Origin: Acephala macrosclerotiorum
Lineage: Eukaryota > Ascomycota > Leotiomycetes > Helotiales > Mollisiaceae
Reading direction: 5' to 3'
Assembly: GCA_014904845.1 (NCBI GenBank)
Contig: MU119299.1
Span: forward strand, 1-64,000
DNA length: 64,000 bases
Positions 34,658 to 46,231 of this stretch are shown here, in pieces (within the stretch, counting starts at the first letter, position 1; every line of letters begins with the position of its first letter). The notes below the pieces were generated by a model. The model was not told the DNA's origin. It saw only the letters and a list, made by a program, of their open reading frames with translations, and ran no database searches. A program made the position numbers and the translations under genes.

Positions 34658-36614
34658 CGATACTGTACTCCATGTTTGGATGATACGAAGCATGTATAGC
34701 GGATACCTATGGTGTTTTGGACAGGAAGCGGAAAATATGGGATTCATTTTTGGGGGTTAAGGGTATGATTTTTTTGCTTTTAATACGGGCGGTGCGTGGA
34801 GTTTTGCTTTTCGACATCATGTTAGTGGTTCATTGCAGAGTCGATGTATTTGTCTGCCACTATATATCTGGACTTGCTAATGTTCCTAGGCTTAGTTGCC
34901 TCATGCCCCATGCTGTGTTCTACTTAACTGTCGATATTGTTGTATAAAAACATCCGTACGTCAGCTGCAGAATATACAAGCAAGTGGACGCAAAGTACTG
35001 TGCTCCCAGACCTGCTCCGGTTATTGTACGATAAGGCTCAACCACACCGCCATTATGTGCTCTGTGCTTCACCCCACACACAAGCTCGAACGAAACACAA
35101 TATCTGCAAGGCCCTCAACCCTGCGAACTCTCAAGCCAAGCTCTACAAACTTCCCTAGCTCTTCAAATTCCAAGCTCTCAAGCCTGCAAGCCTAGAATCT
35201 GCAAGCCCTCAAGCCCTCCATCCCTAAACTGCTTTACCTCCTGCATCCACACAAACACACTTCACGTTCCTCGTTCCTCGCTCCTCGAACAAATCACCAG
35301 ACCCACCTCTACCCCAGAAATTCCCATCCCTTCTCCTAACGTCGTATCGACCGTTGAGCGGCACTGCAGACCTTAGTCTTCCCTGCCGAGGCCAGGCCCC
35401 GATGCGGTAAGTCCCACTGAATAAAGGCCCGAGATGTACCCGGAGAAGTATGCGGAGGTAAATCACGCCACGATGTTCGTGCCCATATGCAGCAGAGGCG
35501 GCGTATTGATTCTGCCTTGTGGTCCACTTGTGCTGGTTGTTAGGTATGCGGGTTTATGGCGTATGTAGATAGATGCGAGGCCAATCCCACGCCCATGTAC
35601 TTCAAGCTGTTCTTTTCTTAGAAACATATTCAAAGTTCAAACTCTACGCTTCGACACATTCGCAAACTCTCCTCAAATATGTTTCATCTTGCAGATCTCC
35701 TCCACATATGTACTGTTCAGAGTCAAAACAATATTAAACTAAGATATGCACGACAGCAATTGCAAGGTAGGTACATATTTGCGGCATAGCATACGTACGA
35801 CACACATCCGGAAACGGACCCAACTCTTCCGCATTCGGCCCCCATCCCCCACCCAAACCCAGCCATGAAACCCGACATCTTGGTTTTAGTCGCCGACTAT
35901 CACTTGAGCTTTGATCTTTCATTTGTTCGCACGTGGCGTTCGGCAGATCGACAGAGAGAGTGGGAGAGAGATAAGAGAGGACAGGGGGCGGGAGCTACCC
36001 CACCTGTTCGTTGTGTGCTATACCAGAATTGGGGGGTGTTGATATTGTAACGTAAGTGTGGTCGTTTCTTTATGGGGGAGCTGAGGAGGTTTAGGAGCAG
36101 AAGGGGGAGTAAAGAAAGTGAGGTTATGGTGCTGTTCACCGGCTTTTTGGTGGAGAGATGAGATGCAAGATGGGAAGTCGGCAGCCAGGTGCTTGGGATG
36201 TGCATCGGTGTTTCTTTTTGGTTGCCGAAGACAGAGAGGGAGGCTTGCGTTGCTGTTTTTGCGCGTTGTCCTGGAATTGCGTCAAAGAATTGAAGACTCG
36301 ATGTCCCAGGAAGATTCGATGTTCAAGAGCTACCATATGTCAAGTGACCGCGTGGGCACACTAGTATAGAAACCGTTGCCTTGAACCAAGCTTTGAAATG
36401 CCATGTCCTTGATTTGCTTGGGCATTGTGGCAAATAACTAGTCCTTCAATTTGCACTCTGTATTCCGGCATGAGCATTACTCATTCAAGGAATTGCCTAA
36501 CTCATTCCGTTCCGTCCTTGTTTTCTGTCCCATCTTGTCATTTCCCTTTGTATAAATGTCCCTATAAGTTTGCGAACTTTTAAGAAATCAGAATGATATT
36601 AGTGACATACCTTC
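34658..36614. other. intergenic with CTCAAGCC-rich low-complexity stretch
   Basis: About 2 kb. At 35100-35220 variants of CTCAAGCCTGCAAGCC and CCAAGCTCT recur, a degenerate tandem simple sequence. No coding gene supported. Confidence 0.5.
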
Positions 36615-39021
36615 TTACTCAAAAGTCAAATCTTGCAGCAGCGAACCATCGGCTAGCTCCCAGTCACTGTCCCAAGCTTGCCCCTCCATAATTCCACACA
36701 CATAAGCAGGAGCAATCATTCGATAATGCCCATTCTCAAGAGGTCGAATAATCATCGGAACGTCAAGCCCAGCTAGAAGCGCGATATGGTCTCCCTCACG
36801 AATGGAGTGTGGTGCCATGCCCAAAGTGTTTGAGGAATCTGTTCGAAAGAGTGTTTGATAATGTGCGGTTCGCATGATTGTGTAATTTAGTGTGGCTTGA
36901 TTGTGGTCGCTGCAGATTCTCTCCCATGCGCTGAATTCTTGGGTTTGCAGGACTGAGGAGGCTTTCGAATGCTTTAGCTCTTTTCGAACCCATCTCAACC
37001 GCGACAGTTCTTTGTTCGCAATCCAGATCGTTTGTTCCTCAGTTTCTGGCTGGGCAGCCTTTGGGCCTCGTTGTGAATCTGGCACTATAGTCGCGTTTGA
37101 TTGTTCTTTCATGATGTTGCTTCTCCATCCATCCCAGGCACCTGTATGACTCGTGCCTTGAAATTTAAAATTACCTTGGATATAACTAAGGAAACAAGAT
37201 TGTAGATCTCGCTGCGCATGTTCTCCTTCCTGGTGTTGGTTCACCGTCGAGGAAACGAATGATATGAGCTTCTTCAAAACGTGGATATTCCATACCCGCA
37301 AGATCGATTTACTCAACTCGGGGCGAGTGCTTAAGAGATCTATCCAGAAAGACTCGCTGGGTTGGAGATTACGTGACCAACTTAAGTAGTCTTCTGGCTT
37401 CCCAAGGCTTTCTATATTATGTGCCAAAGAAACCCTAGCGTAGACAGACACTGTCTCAAAGATTCTGCCTTTGCACGAGAGTAATAGATCCTTGCTCGAG
37501 AACGAAAGCTCTGGGGATGACAAGCCGGAGGCGCAAAAGCCCTGCCCTCTTTCCGGGTAGGGACGAGCCGGATATGTGCGCTCATGCCAATTCGGCGACC
37601 ATGACGAAAGACCTAGGTTGGCACCCAACTCCCTGACCTGTTTTAGAATGTTCAGACTTCTACTCTGTAGCAGAAGCGCTTTTGTGGTTTCTCTATACAC
37701 TGTTGCGACATCTTTAGAATAGTCCGGACGTGGTAATGGTAACCCAGCTGTCTGCAACAGTGAATGTAAAGCAAAGATCTTGTCACGAGGGTCCGAAGAC
37801 AAGTATGTTCGACTAGCCTTCAATATGGACCCAACTCCGGATCCCGAAGACTTTTTTGAGCCGGTCCCATGATTTTCCAGATCACGGAAGATCCTGAAGT
37901 CGTTTAATAGGAAACGGTAGCAGCCGGCTAATTTAGCGTTTGTACTCGCTTTCCTGATAATTTCTGAGGCAAGGATGATGCCACGGTAATCGATGACAAC
38001 GTCGTCCATGCACATCGTCGCCGATTTGCTCAAAAGCACTTCCTGTATCACCCAAATTCGCCGAAACCATGGTATAAAACGTCCTAAATAACACAGATCT
38101 TGTGCACGATCAGTAAGGGAAGCCAGTGATTTGATCACAAATAGTGATCTCAATTTCCTAGCCTTGCTTGCCTAGTCTTTCTCAGAGCTAAGCTAGGCTG
38201 AAATGGGCACCTCAAAATTCTGGAGTAATGAAAGCATATTGAAAGCTGGTACAGAAAGGAGAGGGCCGAAAAGTTCCTGGGGGGCTTAGACATTGAAAGC
38301 GCTGATGCCTAATCCGACTTAAATGGAATAGAAAGTTGTATTGATCTTGAATGTATAGCACCAAGATGCACCGTTTCCACATCAAAAGAAAAGAGGTGCA
38401 GTGCATACCTTGAGGCTCGGCCATGAGAGCGATTTCCAAAACTTTAGTCTTTCTCTTTTCTCTGTCAAATTCCCTAGCAGCGTCTCCTAAGTCTCTATAC
38501 CATTTCAATGTGGAAACTGCTCGTTTGCGTAGTTTCTTCAAACGCTCGGTCCCGAGCCAAACCTGTACTTGAGCTGCAGCCGAGTAAACTTCTCCCATCA
38601 TCAAGACTTGATGATTTCTTTCGAGAACTGCTGCTGCAGACTGGTTGATGCAGATCGCATCGATCCAAAGCAGGATGGTCTCATCTTGACGACGTCGAAA
38701 TCGCTTCAAGGCAGCTTCGCAGTTGGCTGTAATCAGAAGTGCTTGGCCCTCGCAGATTACTCGACGACTCGGTGTTTGTCCTTCCCAGCAGTATGATATA
38801 GCGTAGTATTCTGGCGGCGTGTCAAGGGAGATCTCGAGGATCTTGAAGTTGAGTGGGGTGTCGTATGAGTCGGCGCCGTGTACTTCGAGGACTCTAATAT
38901 AACGTTCGCCTGTGAGAGGTTGGTAGCTGTAGGGGGGAAGATCGGTCGGGGTCTGCGAAGCTGCTGGCTTTTTAATAATTGCGGACTTCGAGCCTGCTAG
39001 AGCCGAATGTCGTGAACCCAT
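36615..39021 (-). CDS. HET-domain protein
   Basis: Heterokaryon-incompatibility type protein. The ATG at 39021 starts MGSRHSALAG. The HET core follows: RYIRVLEVHG, YYAISYCWEG, ILLWIDAICINQ, NHQVLMMGEVYSAAAQVQVWLG. A second coding block (about 38151-36615) carries PWFRRIWVIQEVLLSKSATM, SSDPRDKIFALHSLL, DYSKDVATVYRE and a C-terminal region with DHIALLAGLDVPMIIRP and GIMEG. This order is normal for long fungal HET proteins (usually 600-750 aa). Between about 38154 and 38411 the frame changes. A GTATGC donor at 38411 is good, but I found no acceptor in phase, so one or more introns or a length error lie there. Unlike the HET gene at 11-13 kb, no stop falls within a conserved motif. Confidence 0.8.
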
Positions 39022-39858
39022 CCTCGAAAGAGGCCTGTTAAGAGAGACATTAAAGTAAAAACAGTGGATAGATTGCGAGGTACAGAGAATAATGGAACCG
39101 TGGCAAGGCTGAGAAGACTCAAATTCGAGATGCGGTGTCACCTGAAAGCAAGCCTGAATTGTCCCCCGAGCCTGCCGCCGTTAGCCTGTGCGCCCAGGCT
39201 GCTTTTCATGCTTTCAACTCGTTTGAAAAACTAAAGTCTCCCTTTTCGTTTTACACGTTCTTTGCAATTCTTTAATAGTTTGACCCTTAATTCAACGGAA
39301 TGCTTTAGAGGAAGCCAAAGTGTGTTTGCAGCCATAGTTTGAGAAAGTTGACAAAAATATCAAAAAGTCGGAATTTTATTGTAGGGCTGTAAGTAAGCAA
39401 ATGGCCCTGATCGCACAGACCATCGCCAGTAGGCTCGTTAATGACGTGGACAATGACTAGCGCCAGCCTCTGACCGAGTCGCGTTCTTTTACTAGCTAGG
39501 ATGCACGCGCCTATGCTCAAGCCTCACAACTGTTGTTTATCTATGGCCGTTGGACAGCCTTGAAGATCGGTATTGATCTGCCGCGCATGCAAGATAACGG
39601 ATCTTGTCGATGTCTCTGCTGCAAGACTACGTGACATTTGAAGAAATTTCATGAAACATTAGCATGCATGGAAGAAACTGCAAAACATGATGGGGACGAA
39701 GAAGCACAAAAAAAAAAAAAAAAAAAAAGGGAACGACGATGAGAAAGCTGGGGCCTTGTCAAGGTTGACTAGCGAGAGGGTGTGATAATTAACTCGCTAA
39801 TCTCACTCTCGCATTCCCTCTAGAACAGAAACCACTTCAGATGTAACACGACGAAGAA
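39022..39858. other. intergenic with A21 run
   Basis: Shared upstream region of the divergent HET and Zn2Cys6 genes. A run of 21 A lies at 39708-39728. No gene recognised. Confidence 0.4.
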
Positions 39859-41759
39859 ATGCCTCCAGATCGTGGCCGTGCCTCGAAAGCATGCGTTACA
39901 TGCCGCAAGATCAAAACAAGATGCTACGAGTCCGATGCCATCGGGAGACCATGCCTCAGGTGCGAAAGACTTCGACAGACCTGCTCGTTGGAAGTTGTAT
40001 CTCTTGAAGACCGTCAGGACCTTGGCGCCTCACATCGCCAAGAAGGCGAAGGCTCTCACGATGAGAGGTGCGTTTGTCTTCCCAGAAGATAGCAGGGCCT
40101 ACTGATAGCCTACAGAATAAGCCGACTTGAACAAACTGTCTCAGCCCTTGTGGAGAAGCTCGGTGAGCGTCCTGGGAGATGGGTGCCGCATCCGGATGTG
40201 TCAAGCACATCTCCAACCAATCCACCCCCAATCAATGAAGTCACGCCCGAAGTTCCATCTGCTGCGCCCGTTTTCCTGATCCGAGATGTTGCTTCTCATG
40301 TCGGTGTCCAGCAGCAGCAGTCTGCACCAGCTCCACCACGTGGTCTGCGGCATCTTGATATCATCAACCAGGGACTCATCTCCCTCGACGATGCTATTAT
40401 CTTGATCAAACTGTTAGTGAGCCGCCCCGACATGAATATCCCCCCTAATGCAGATCAGATTCCAAGAGCATTATGGAAGATGGGTTTCATATAGTGAAAC
40501 TGTATCGCCTGATGCATTACTAGCAGACATACGGGAGTCGCCTTTGCTGCTATGTGCGTGTTGCTTAATAGCCGTCCGGCACATGTCATGGATTTCAACA
40601 GCAGAGTTGGCACCGCGACTATTTCAAGAAGCAAAGTCTCTCCTCTCTACTACATTGCTGGACATTCCTCAATCAATTTCATTCTTCCAAGCTGCTGTCA
40701 TCCTGTCTATGTGGTCGACAACTATTGGCCAGAGCCCCTTGAGTATAGACAACTGGTTACTAAGCGGCTTCGCTCTCCAGCACTCTTTGGCAAGCAACAT
40801 ATTCGCATCCATTAGCAGTGGAAGTCGTCCCGCTTCTCTGAGTAGGAATGAGCTGGATCGTCGTTGCATTTGGAATCATCTCTCTCTTGCCCATCTTCAG
40901 TAAGCACATTCATAATACCCGATGACACTCCTTTCTGATGATTCTAGTTACTGCGTTGGCACGAGACGGAAAGCGATGTTTGATATCCATCAAATCAACA
41001 AATGCCGTGAAGTCCTTGTGGCTGATCAAATCACCAATTTTGAGACGCGCATGGTCGCTGAGATCAATCTGTACTGGATAATCTACGAAAGCTGTGCAGC
41101 CATTCAGGTAGACTTACCCGGCACGCAAACATCTCTTCATCAATGGAGGGAAGAATGGAAATTTCTTTTTGGTAAGTCATCTTCACCTAAGGTCCAGAAT
41201 CTTCTCACTCTTGGACAGACCAGCCACGCTCGCAATTCATCCAGATGGGCTTCCATTCGCTCAACTTCTTGTTTACGACCGAGCCTTGAAGTCAAGATCA
41301 GCTGCTGTCAGAGAATCCCTTCTCTCAGAGATGATACGCCTCTCTGCAGCAATCATCCAACTCGCTCTCGACACCACAGACGTCCGGACTCGACATCTGA
41401 GCGACCACATTTACCACATGATTACCTTCGCTGCCGTCACACTCTGTCGATTGCTCCATATGTATGGGGCTCAACTAACTGCCTCGCACAATATTGTCGA
41501 GCTGGACTCTCTTGTTCTCACTCTGGTCACATGGCTCCACTCCATCGGCCTCCCTTGCCATGTTGCTCAGACACTCGGAGATGTGGTAGCAGCATTCCAC
41601 AAAGAACTACGACCAAACGCGCATCCAAGTCCGTATGCACAGGCTCAAGACGATATCGAGCTCTACTTTCCGGAACTACTTGGCATTGAAATGTACGCAG
41701 ACGGGAATTTTGATTTCAATCCTGATTGGGAACCATACATTCAAGGACCTGCGACATAA
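39859..41759 (+). CDS. Zn2Cys6 transcription factor, one-base frameshift
   Basis: Fungal binuclear-cluster regulator. Exons are 39859-40067, 40116-40416, 40454-40899, 40948-41171 and 41219-41759, all with GT-AG introns of 37-48 nt. The zinc cluster follows CX2CX6CX9CX2CX6C at residues 12-42, then a coiled-coil-like linker (ISRLEQTVSALVEKL). The fungal-specific middle domain includes LLCACCLIAVRH and ASLSRNELDRRCIWNHLSLAHL. The summed length is 1,721 nt, one short of a whole number of codons. The frame breaks after FIQMGFH at the TT of 41256-41257 and resumes as FAQLLVYDRALKSRS. One extra T would give 573 aa. This may be a sequencing error. It sits tail-to-tail with the NCS1 permease (47 bp between) and may control it. 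Confidence 0.85.
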
Positions 41760-41805
41760 GAATCTATCAGACAAGGATCATTCTACCAAAATCGCTCAAA
41801 GCTTT

Positions 41806-43531
41806 CTACTTCCCAGTGTACTTTTTCTCAAGCCATCGGAAAACAGGGAAAGTCAACGCAGAGAACGCGAACGTCAACTCATGTCCGATGTTGGCCCCCT
41901 TCTTCCCAATCAGTTCAGCAATTAGTCCCGTGTACCAAGTGATTTTCATTCCAAGAACGGCTCCAAGAAAACCGAAGCAGAAAGCGCCGATTGCACCCCA
42001 TCCGAAAGGCAGAAGATCTTCCTTGCTCCATGAATCAAGATTATATCGACTCCACCTTCCATCGCGGAAGATGAAATGTTCTTCGGCCACCACAACAATA
42101 TGAATCACCGTCCAGTATCCAATAATGCTCAGAAATGTTTGAAGGGTAGCTTCAGGGAAGAGCCTCGCGGCACAGCATCCAATGTTGACTGCAGCAATGT
42201 ATCCGCAACTAACGAGTACAACTCGAGGGATTCGAAGAGCCCATGGGCCGAAGTTTTGAGCATGCATGGCGAAGGAGTAATTATTCGGAATATTGTTCTG
42301 CCAATCATGTCAGCTGTCATCTCAAAGAAATTGCTTTCAACATGGACATACGGGTATCGAACTCAAAGCAGCCAATGCCATGAGGAATTTCCCAAAGCCG
42401 CCAGCCGGCTCCAAAGCCATCTTTAATGGTCCCCCAACGCCATATGCCTGGTATGCATGCTTCCAAGCAGCGTTACCTTTAGTACCCGAAAAGAGTGCCG
42501 CGCCCAGTGTCTCGACAAGGACTGTTGGAACAACTATGAATTGTCAGCAAACCCCTCCCCCATGGGTTTTGAGAATACTCACAGATACCAATGTAGGTAG
42601 CCCAGAAGATCTTGTACCTTGGTGTATTGACGGGCATCCTGACATTGTAATCCGCAGCACAATTGATCCAGGAGACAGCGAATGAGAAGATGACCGCCAT
42701 GAACGACAACGCAGCGGCAGCACCATTTGGCCCCGTTTGAGACTCGACGGCATCTCCATGAAAGTGTGGAGCTCCTGCGCCAGCGGCCACACACCAAACG
42801 ATGAATGGCAGAACCCAGATGAATGCGTCGAGACGATGGATCCATGAGATCCCGAGAACGCAGATGATCCATACCGTTGTGCATATTATGAGAACTCCAG
42901 CCCATTGGGACATTTGTCGTTAGACAAGGCTGCGAGGACCGAAGCACCAGAGATGCTATTGATGGCGTTCCATCCTGTTGTGGAGACCGTTGAAAAGACA
43001 ACGACGAGGAGGTTTCCCCAATAGCCGAAGGAGTAGCGTCTATCAATGTTAGGGCTAAGTAGCAGTAAATGGGAGGTGTGTCATACGAAAAGGTTGTCAT
43101 CCGCAACCCCGTCAAGCCAAAGGAAGTGGTCCATGCAGGCAGTAGACATGATGCAACGTTCACGACGAGGATGATAGCGAAGCAATCCCAAAAGGACAAG
43201 CCCATGCTTCCACCAACCATTCCAGTGGAGAGGGTGGCTACGGCCATGTTGGCACTTAGCCTGGAAGAAAGTCAACTTCATCTGAACAACTCGGGAGTGG
43301 ATGTAGTGGAGAGTTGACTTACCAGAAGGTGCACGCATTCCAGACATGAGTGGTATTGCTCAATCTCGCTTCATCCGTAACCCTCTCAATGCCTCCAGCC
43401 TCGACAGAGAGCTTCTTAGCCCAAGCGCGGAAACCACCACGAATAGCCCCTTCTCCAATTGATGAATTGTCGGTCTCATCGGTCGGCTTCTCTGCGGAGA
43501 ACTTTGGCTTACTGTCCATCGCCGAATTCAT
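41806..43531 (-). CDS. NCS1 purine/cytosine permease-type transporter, one-base frameshift
   Basis: Nucleobase:cation symporter-1 family, Fcy2/FcyB-like; imports cytosine, purines or related bases across the plasma membrane. Exons are 43531-43323, 43260-43087, 43039-42583, 42533-42352 and 42297-41806, with introns of 62, 47, 49 and 54 nt. Family segments include NTTHVWNACTFWLSANMAVATLS (split by intron 1), WNAINSISGASVLAALS, WAGVLIICTTVWIICVLG, ADYNVRMP, FVPTVLVETLG and IPNNIPNNYSFAMHAQNFG. About twelve hydrophobic segments are present. The sum is 1,514 nt, one short; the break is at the AAA of 42913-42915 (minus), where one more A joins SNDK to MSQWAG and gives 504 aa. It diverges from the arylsulfotransferase across a 495-bp promoter. 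Confidence 0.9.
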
Positions 43532-43687
43532 TTTGAAGTATCAGCTTCGAGTTGATGATCTTGATGACAACCATCATGGACTTCGATGATGTTTTATATT
43601 TTCCAGATGCTCAATGTTGCTGAAGTCGAGATGAGCTTATCACCGCTGCGAATGGTATCAGCCCTGTATCCAGGGCGTTGGTGTATC

Positions 43688-43838
43688 ACCGCGGTACCAA
43701 CCGCGGTATGCCGTAGGTTAGATTAGAAGAAGCTGCGAGTCTGATTGGATTTCGAAAGCCCACTACGGCATGCCGTGGGCTGGACCAGAAAGAGATAGGA
43801 TTCTGATTGGAGTTCAATATCAGCACCGCGGTATGCCG
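43688..43838. promoter_or_regulatory. three evenly spaced CGG-N4-CCG palindromes in a divergent promoter
   Basis: CGGTATGCCG at 43704-43713, CGGCATGCCG at 43766-43775 and CGGTATGCCG at 43829-43838 begin 62 and 63 bp apart, about six helical turns each. ACCGCGGT also occurs at 43688, 43700 and 43825, and CTGATTGGA (inverse CCAAT) at 43741 and 43803 with the same 62-bp period. The array is thus a diverged tandem repeat. Inverted CGG half-sites are the known target type of Zn2Cys6 dimers. It lies between the NCS1 and arylsulfotransferase starts and close to a Zn2Cys6 gene. Confidence 0.7.
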
Positions 43839-44026
43839 CCGGCACGCCTCGGAACCGCTTATCAACCCCTTTGGAGGGGCACGCCACGATCGACGGGAGC
43901 ATCCGTAAGACCAAGGAAAGGTTCTCTATAAATTGTCACATAATTTGAGATGGGAATTGCGAATAGATCACGATCACTAAGAATCCATCAAATCGGTCTT
44001 CGAAAGAAATTTTTTTTCAGCAAAAC

Positions 44027-45226
44027 ATGCCTACAGCCAGCTCCCCCGATCTCGAAACTACCCGTCCCGAGGCTTCTTCTTTTAAGAACGGCAACAAACC
44101 GAGAACTGCAATGGAGCAAAGTACCTTGGCCCGTCGAGGGCTGGGGCTTCGAGGTGTTGACTACAGCTCCGTTTCTCCTGGCTACACACTGGTCGCTCAC
44201 CTGACCTCCCCTGGAACAGTTCGCTTGATCGCCAATGACGACACAGAAGCACATCGCTGGGAACTCCCATATCGACCTGGTAGACATGCACGAATCCTTC
44301 CAAATGGCAACTTGGCATACAATGGAGTTCACCCAGATGCCCCTCGCTTGTTCCCTCTTTGGCAGAAATACCGAGGCGGAGTCATGATGCGGGTTGACTC
44401 AGCCGGCAACGTGGTATCGGAGCATCGCGATCCCATGGCTCACCATGACCAACACCATCTCGGGAACGGAAAGATTCTCTACACCGCACTTGAAGAACTC
44501 ACACCTGAGCAGGCAGCATCTATTCCAGGCGGGATCCCAGAAAGTGAAGCACCGGACGGAAAAGTTTATGCAGACTGCATCAAGCACGTCTCAGCAACCG
44601 GCGAGCTCCTCTGGTCCTGGAAGGGAATCGAGCATCTCGAACCGAACCTTTTCCCCCTTCAACCTCACTACACACGTGATCACTGGCCTCTCATCAACAG
44701 CGTCTACCCCCTCAAAGACGGTAACATTCTCGCTTCTCTCCACAGCGTATCAGCCGTCATCATCATATCCCGTGAAACCGGCTCCATAATCTGGCATCTC
44801 GACTCCACCGTCGTAGCACAACAACACTGTGCCTCCGAACTTGGGAATGGCAACATCCTCGTCTTCGACAACGGGGCCTTCCGCCATCGTGAATCAGCCA
44901 CTTATTCCCGGGTCATCGAAGTCTCCCGCGCCTCAAAGGACATTGTCTGGGAATACAAAGATCCGCATCCAATGACGTTCTTTACTCCTTTCATGGGCGG
45001 AGCGCAAAGACTGGAGAATGGGAATACGTTGATTACGGAAGCGGCGTTTGGGAGGGTGTTTGAGGTTACGAAGGAGGGAAAGATGGTTTGGGAGTGGGTT
45101 AATGACGTGTTTGCTGATTATAAGGGTTTGGATACGAGGGAGATTGAGGGGTATTTTGATTATCCTGCCAATGCGCTGTTTAGAGCGTATAAGTATACAC
45201 CAGAACAGATTCCTTGGTTGAAGTAG
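44027..45226 (+). CDS. arylsulfotransferase (ASST) family protein
   Basis: Intronless 399-aa protein of the arylsulfotransferase family, which moves sulfate from a phenolic sulfate donor to a phenol acceptor in bacteria; fungal members are poorly characterised. It shows repeated beta-propeller-like blades with LxNGNxL turns: RILPNGNLAY, HHLGNGKILY, LKDGNILASLHS, LGNGNILVFDNG, LENGNTLITEA. Candidate active-site histidines occur in MAHHDQHH, PHYTRDHWP and AQQHCASE. No signal peptide, so it is likely cytosolic, unlike the periplasmic bacterial enzymes. The start MPTASSPDLE is the first ATG. It shares its promoter with the NCS1 permease, suggesting co-regulation with uptake of a nitrogen heterocycle or an aromatic compound. 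Confidence 0.88.
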   Translation: MPTASSPDLETTRPEASSFKNGNKPRTAMEQSTLARRGLGLRGVDYSSVSPGYTLVAHLTSPGTVRLIANDDTEAHRWELPYRPGRHARILPNGNLAYNGVHPDAPRLFPLWQKYRGGVMMRVDSAGNVVSEHRDPMAHHDQHHLGNGKILYTALEELTPEQAASIPGGIPESEAPDGKVYADCIKHVSATGELLWSWKGIEHLEPNLFPLQPHYTRDHWPLINSVYPLKDGNILASLHSVSAVIIISRETGSIIWHLDSTVVAQQHCASELGNGNILVFDNGAFRHRESATYSRVIEVSRASKDIVWEYKDPHPMTFFTPFMGGAQRLENGNTLITEAAFGRVFEVTKEGKMVWEWVNDVFADYKGLDTREIEGYFDYPANALFRAYKYTPEQIPWLK

Positions 45227-45482
45227 TGAAACGCAGTTTTGGGAAGGCAGGCGTCTGGGCTGTGATATCCTGCTTGGGGCTCGTCAGTTCTTGTACTCTT
45301 TGGATATTGCAACAAAAATTTGGGCACGAAAAGGCTAGTTACGGATTAACGAATAAATGCAAGGAGCTTGATTCTCATCTTCGATACGAATGTCCTTCCC
45401 TTTATAAATCACTACAACAGACTTCAAATCCAAAACGCCGCCCCTTTCGCAAACTCACACCTCTCCAGCCCCCAGCTCCCCA

Positions 45483-46231
45483 TCAACAAGTAAAATTAAC
45501 GTAAGGCCCCACAACAATATCCTCATTCATCAGCGTAATATTAAACCTCAACCCCGCACTCTCCTTTACTTGACTATCATCCACCCCCCAAACAAACGCC
45601 AACTCGCCCATCCCCCCTCCCAACCCACCACCACAAACCTCCGGCGCAACCTCCTCCAACGTATCTCTCTTAAACGGACCTTGAAACGTCCCAAGCACCG
45701 TCGGATTAATCAATGGGATTATATTGTTCCAAGTTGGTGCAAGACCGGGGAAAGAGGATAAGGAGCGGGCGGCGATGATGGGGTGGTTGTGCGCGTAAAA
45801 GGGGACGGTTGAATTACAAGGGATGTTGAAGAAGAGGCTGCAGCCTTGGGCGCCGAGGCCGGAGAATTGGAGGTGCATTATTGTGTAGACTCTGTCGTGG
45901 ACTTCTATTTCAAGAAATAATTAGTACTTGAGTCCAACATTTAAAATAAGGTTGGTGGGAGCGAGGGAAACATACTTCCAGATCCAGGTTTTCCTCCACA
46001 ACCGTCATTGTAACCCACTTTCTGTGAAGCTTCGAAGTAGATACCGTTGTTGTATTGGCGTTGGAAGGTCGAGTTTGGTTGAGATTCATAGATAGTGTAG
46101 ATTTCACCCCAGCCCCAGGGGCAGATTTTGCCGATGGGACAGGTTGTTGGGATCTGTTCTCGGGCAACGTGGGCTTGAGCTATGTCGGCGAGAAATGGGG
46201 AAAGGAATAAGACGAAGTTTGAGAGAAGCAT
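45483..46231 (-). CDS. secreted Cys-containing protein, unknown
   Basis: Two exons, 46231-45976 and 45904-45483 (intron 71 nt, GTATGT...ATAG), total 678 nt, 225 aa. The N-terminus MLLSNFVLFLSPFLADIAQA is a good signal peptide. Seven cysteines are found in the mature part (TCPIGKIC, DGCGG, QGCSLF, IPCN, EVCGG, NFTC at the very end). Sequons NST, NIT and NFT suggest glycosylation. No enzyme motif or family recognised. It resembles orphan fungal secreted proteins; a role on the host or substrate surface is only a guess. The gene is tail-to-tail with the arylsulfotransferase, about 255 bp apart. Confidence 0.75.

Noticed and set aside
35100..35230. Tandem CTCAAGCC-type repeats as a minisatellite gene or element
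   Set aside because: Units are irregular and short; plain low-complexity DNA explains them.
43688..43838. Possible CRISPR-like array (regular 62-bp repeats)
   Set aside because: Only three short palindromes with diverged spacers in a fungal promoter; no conserved repeat of CRISPR length and no cas genes.
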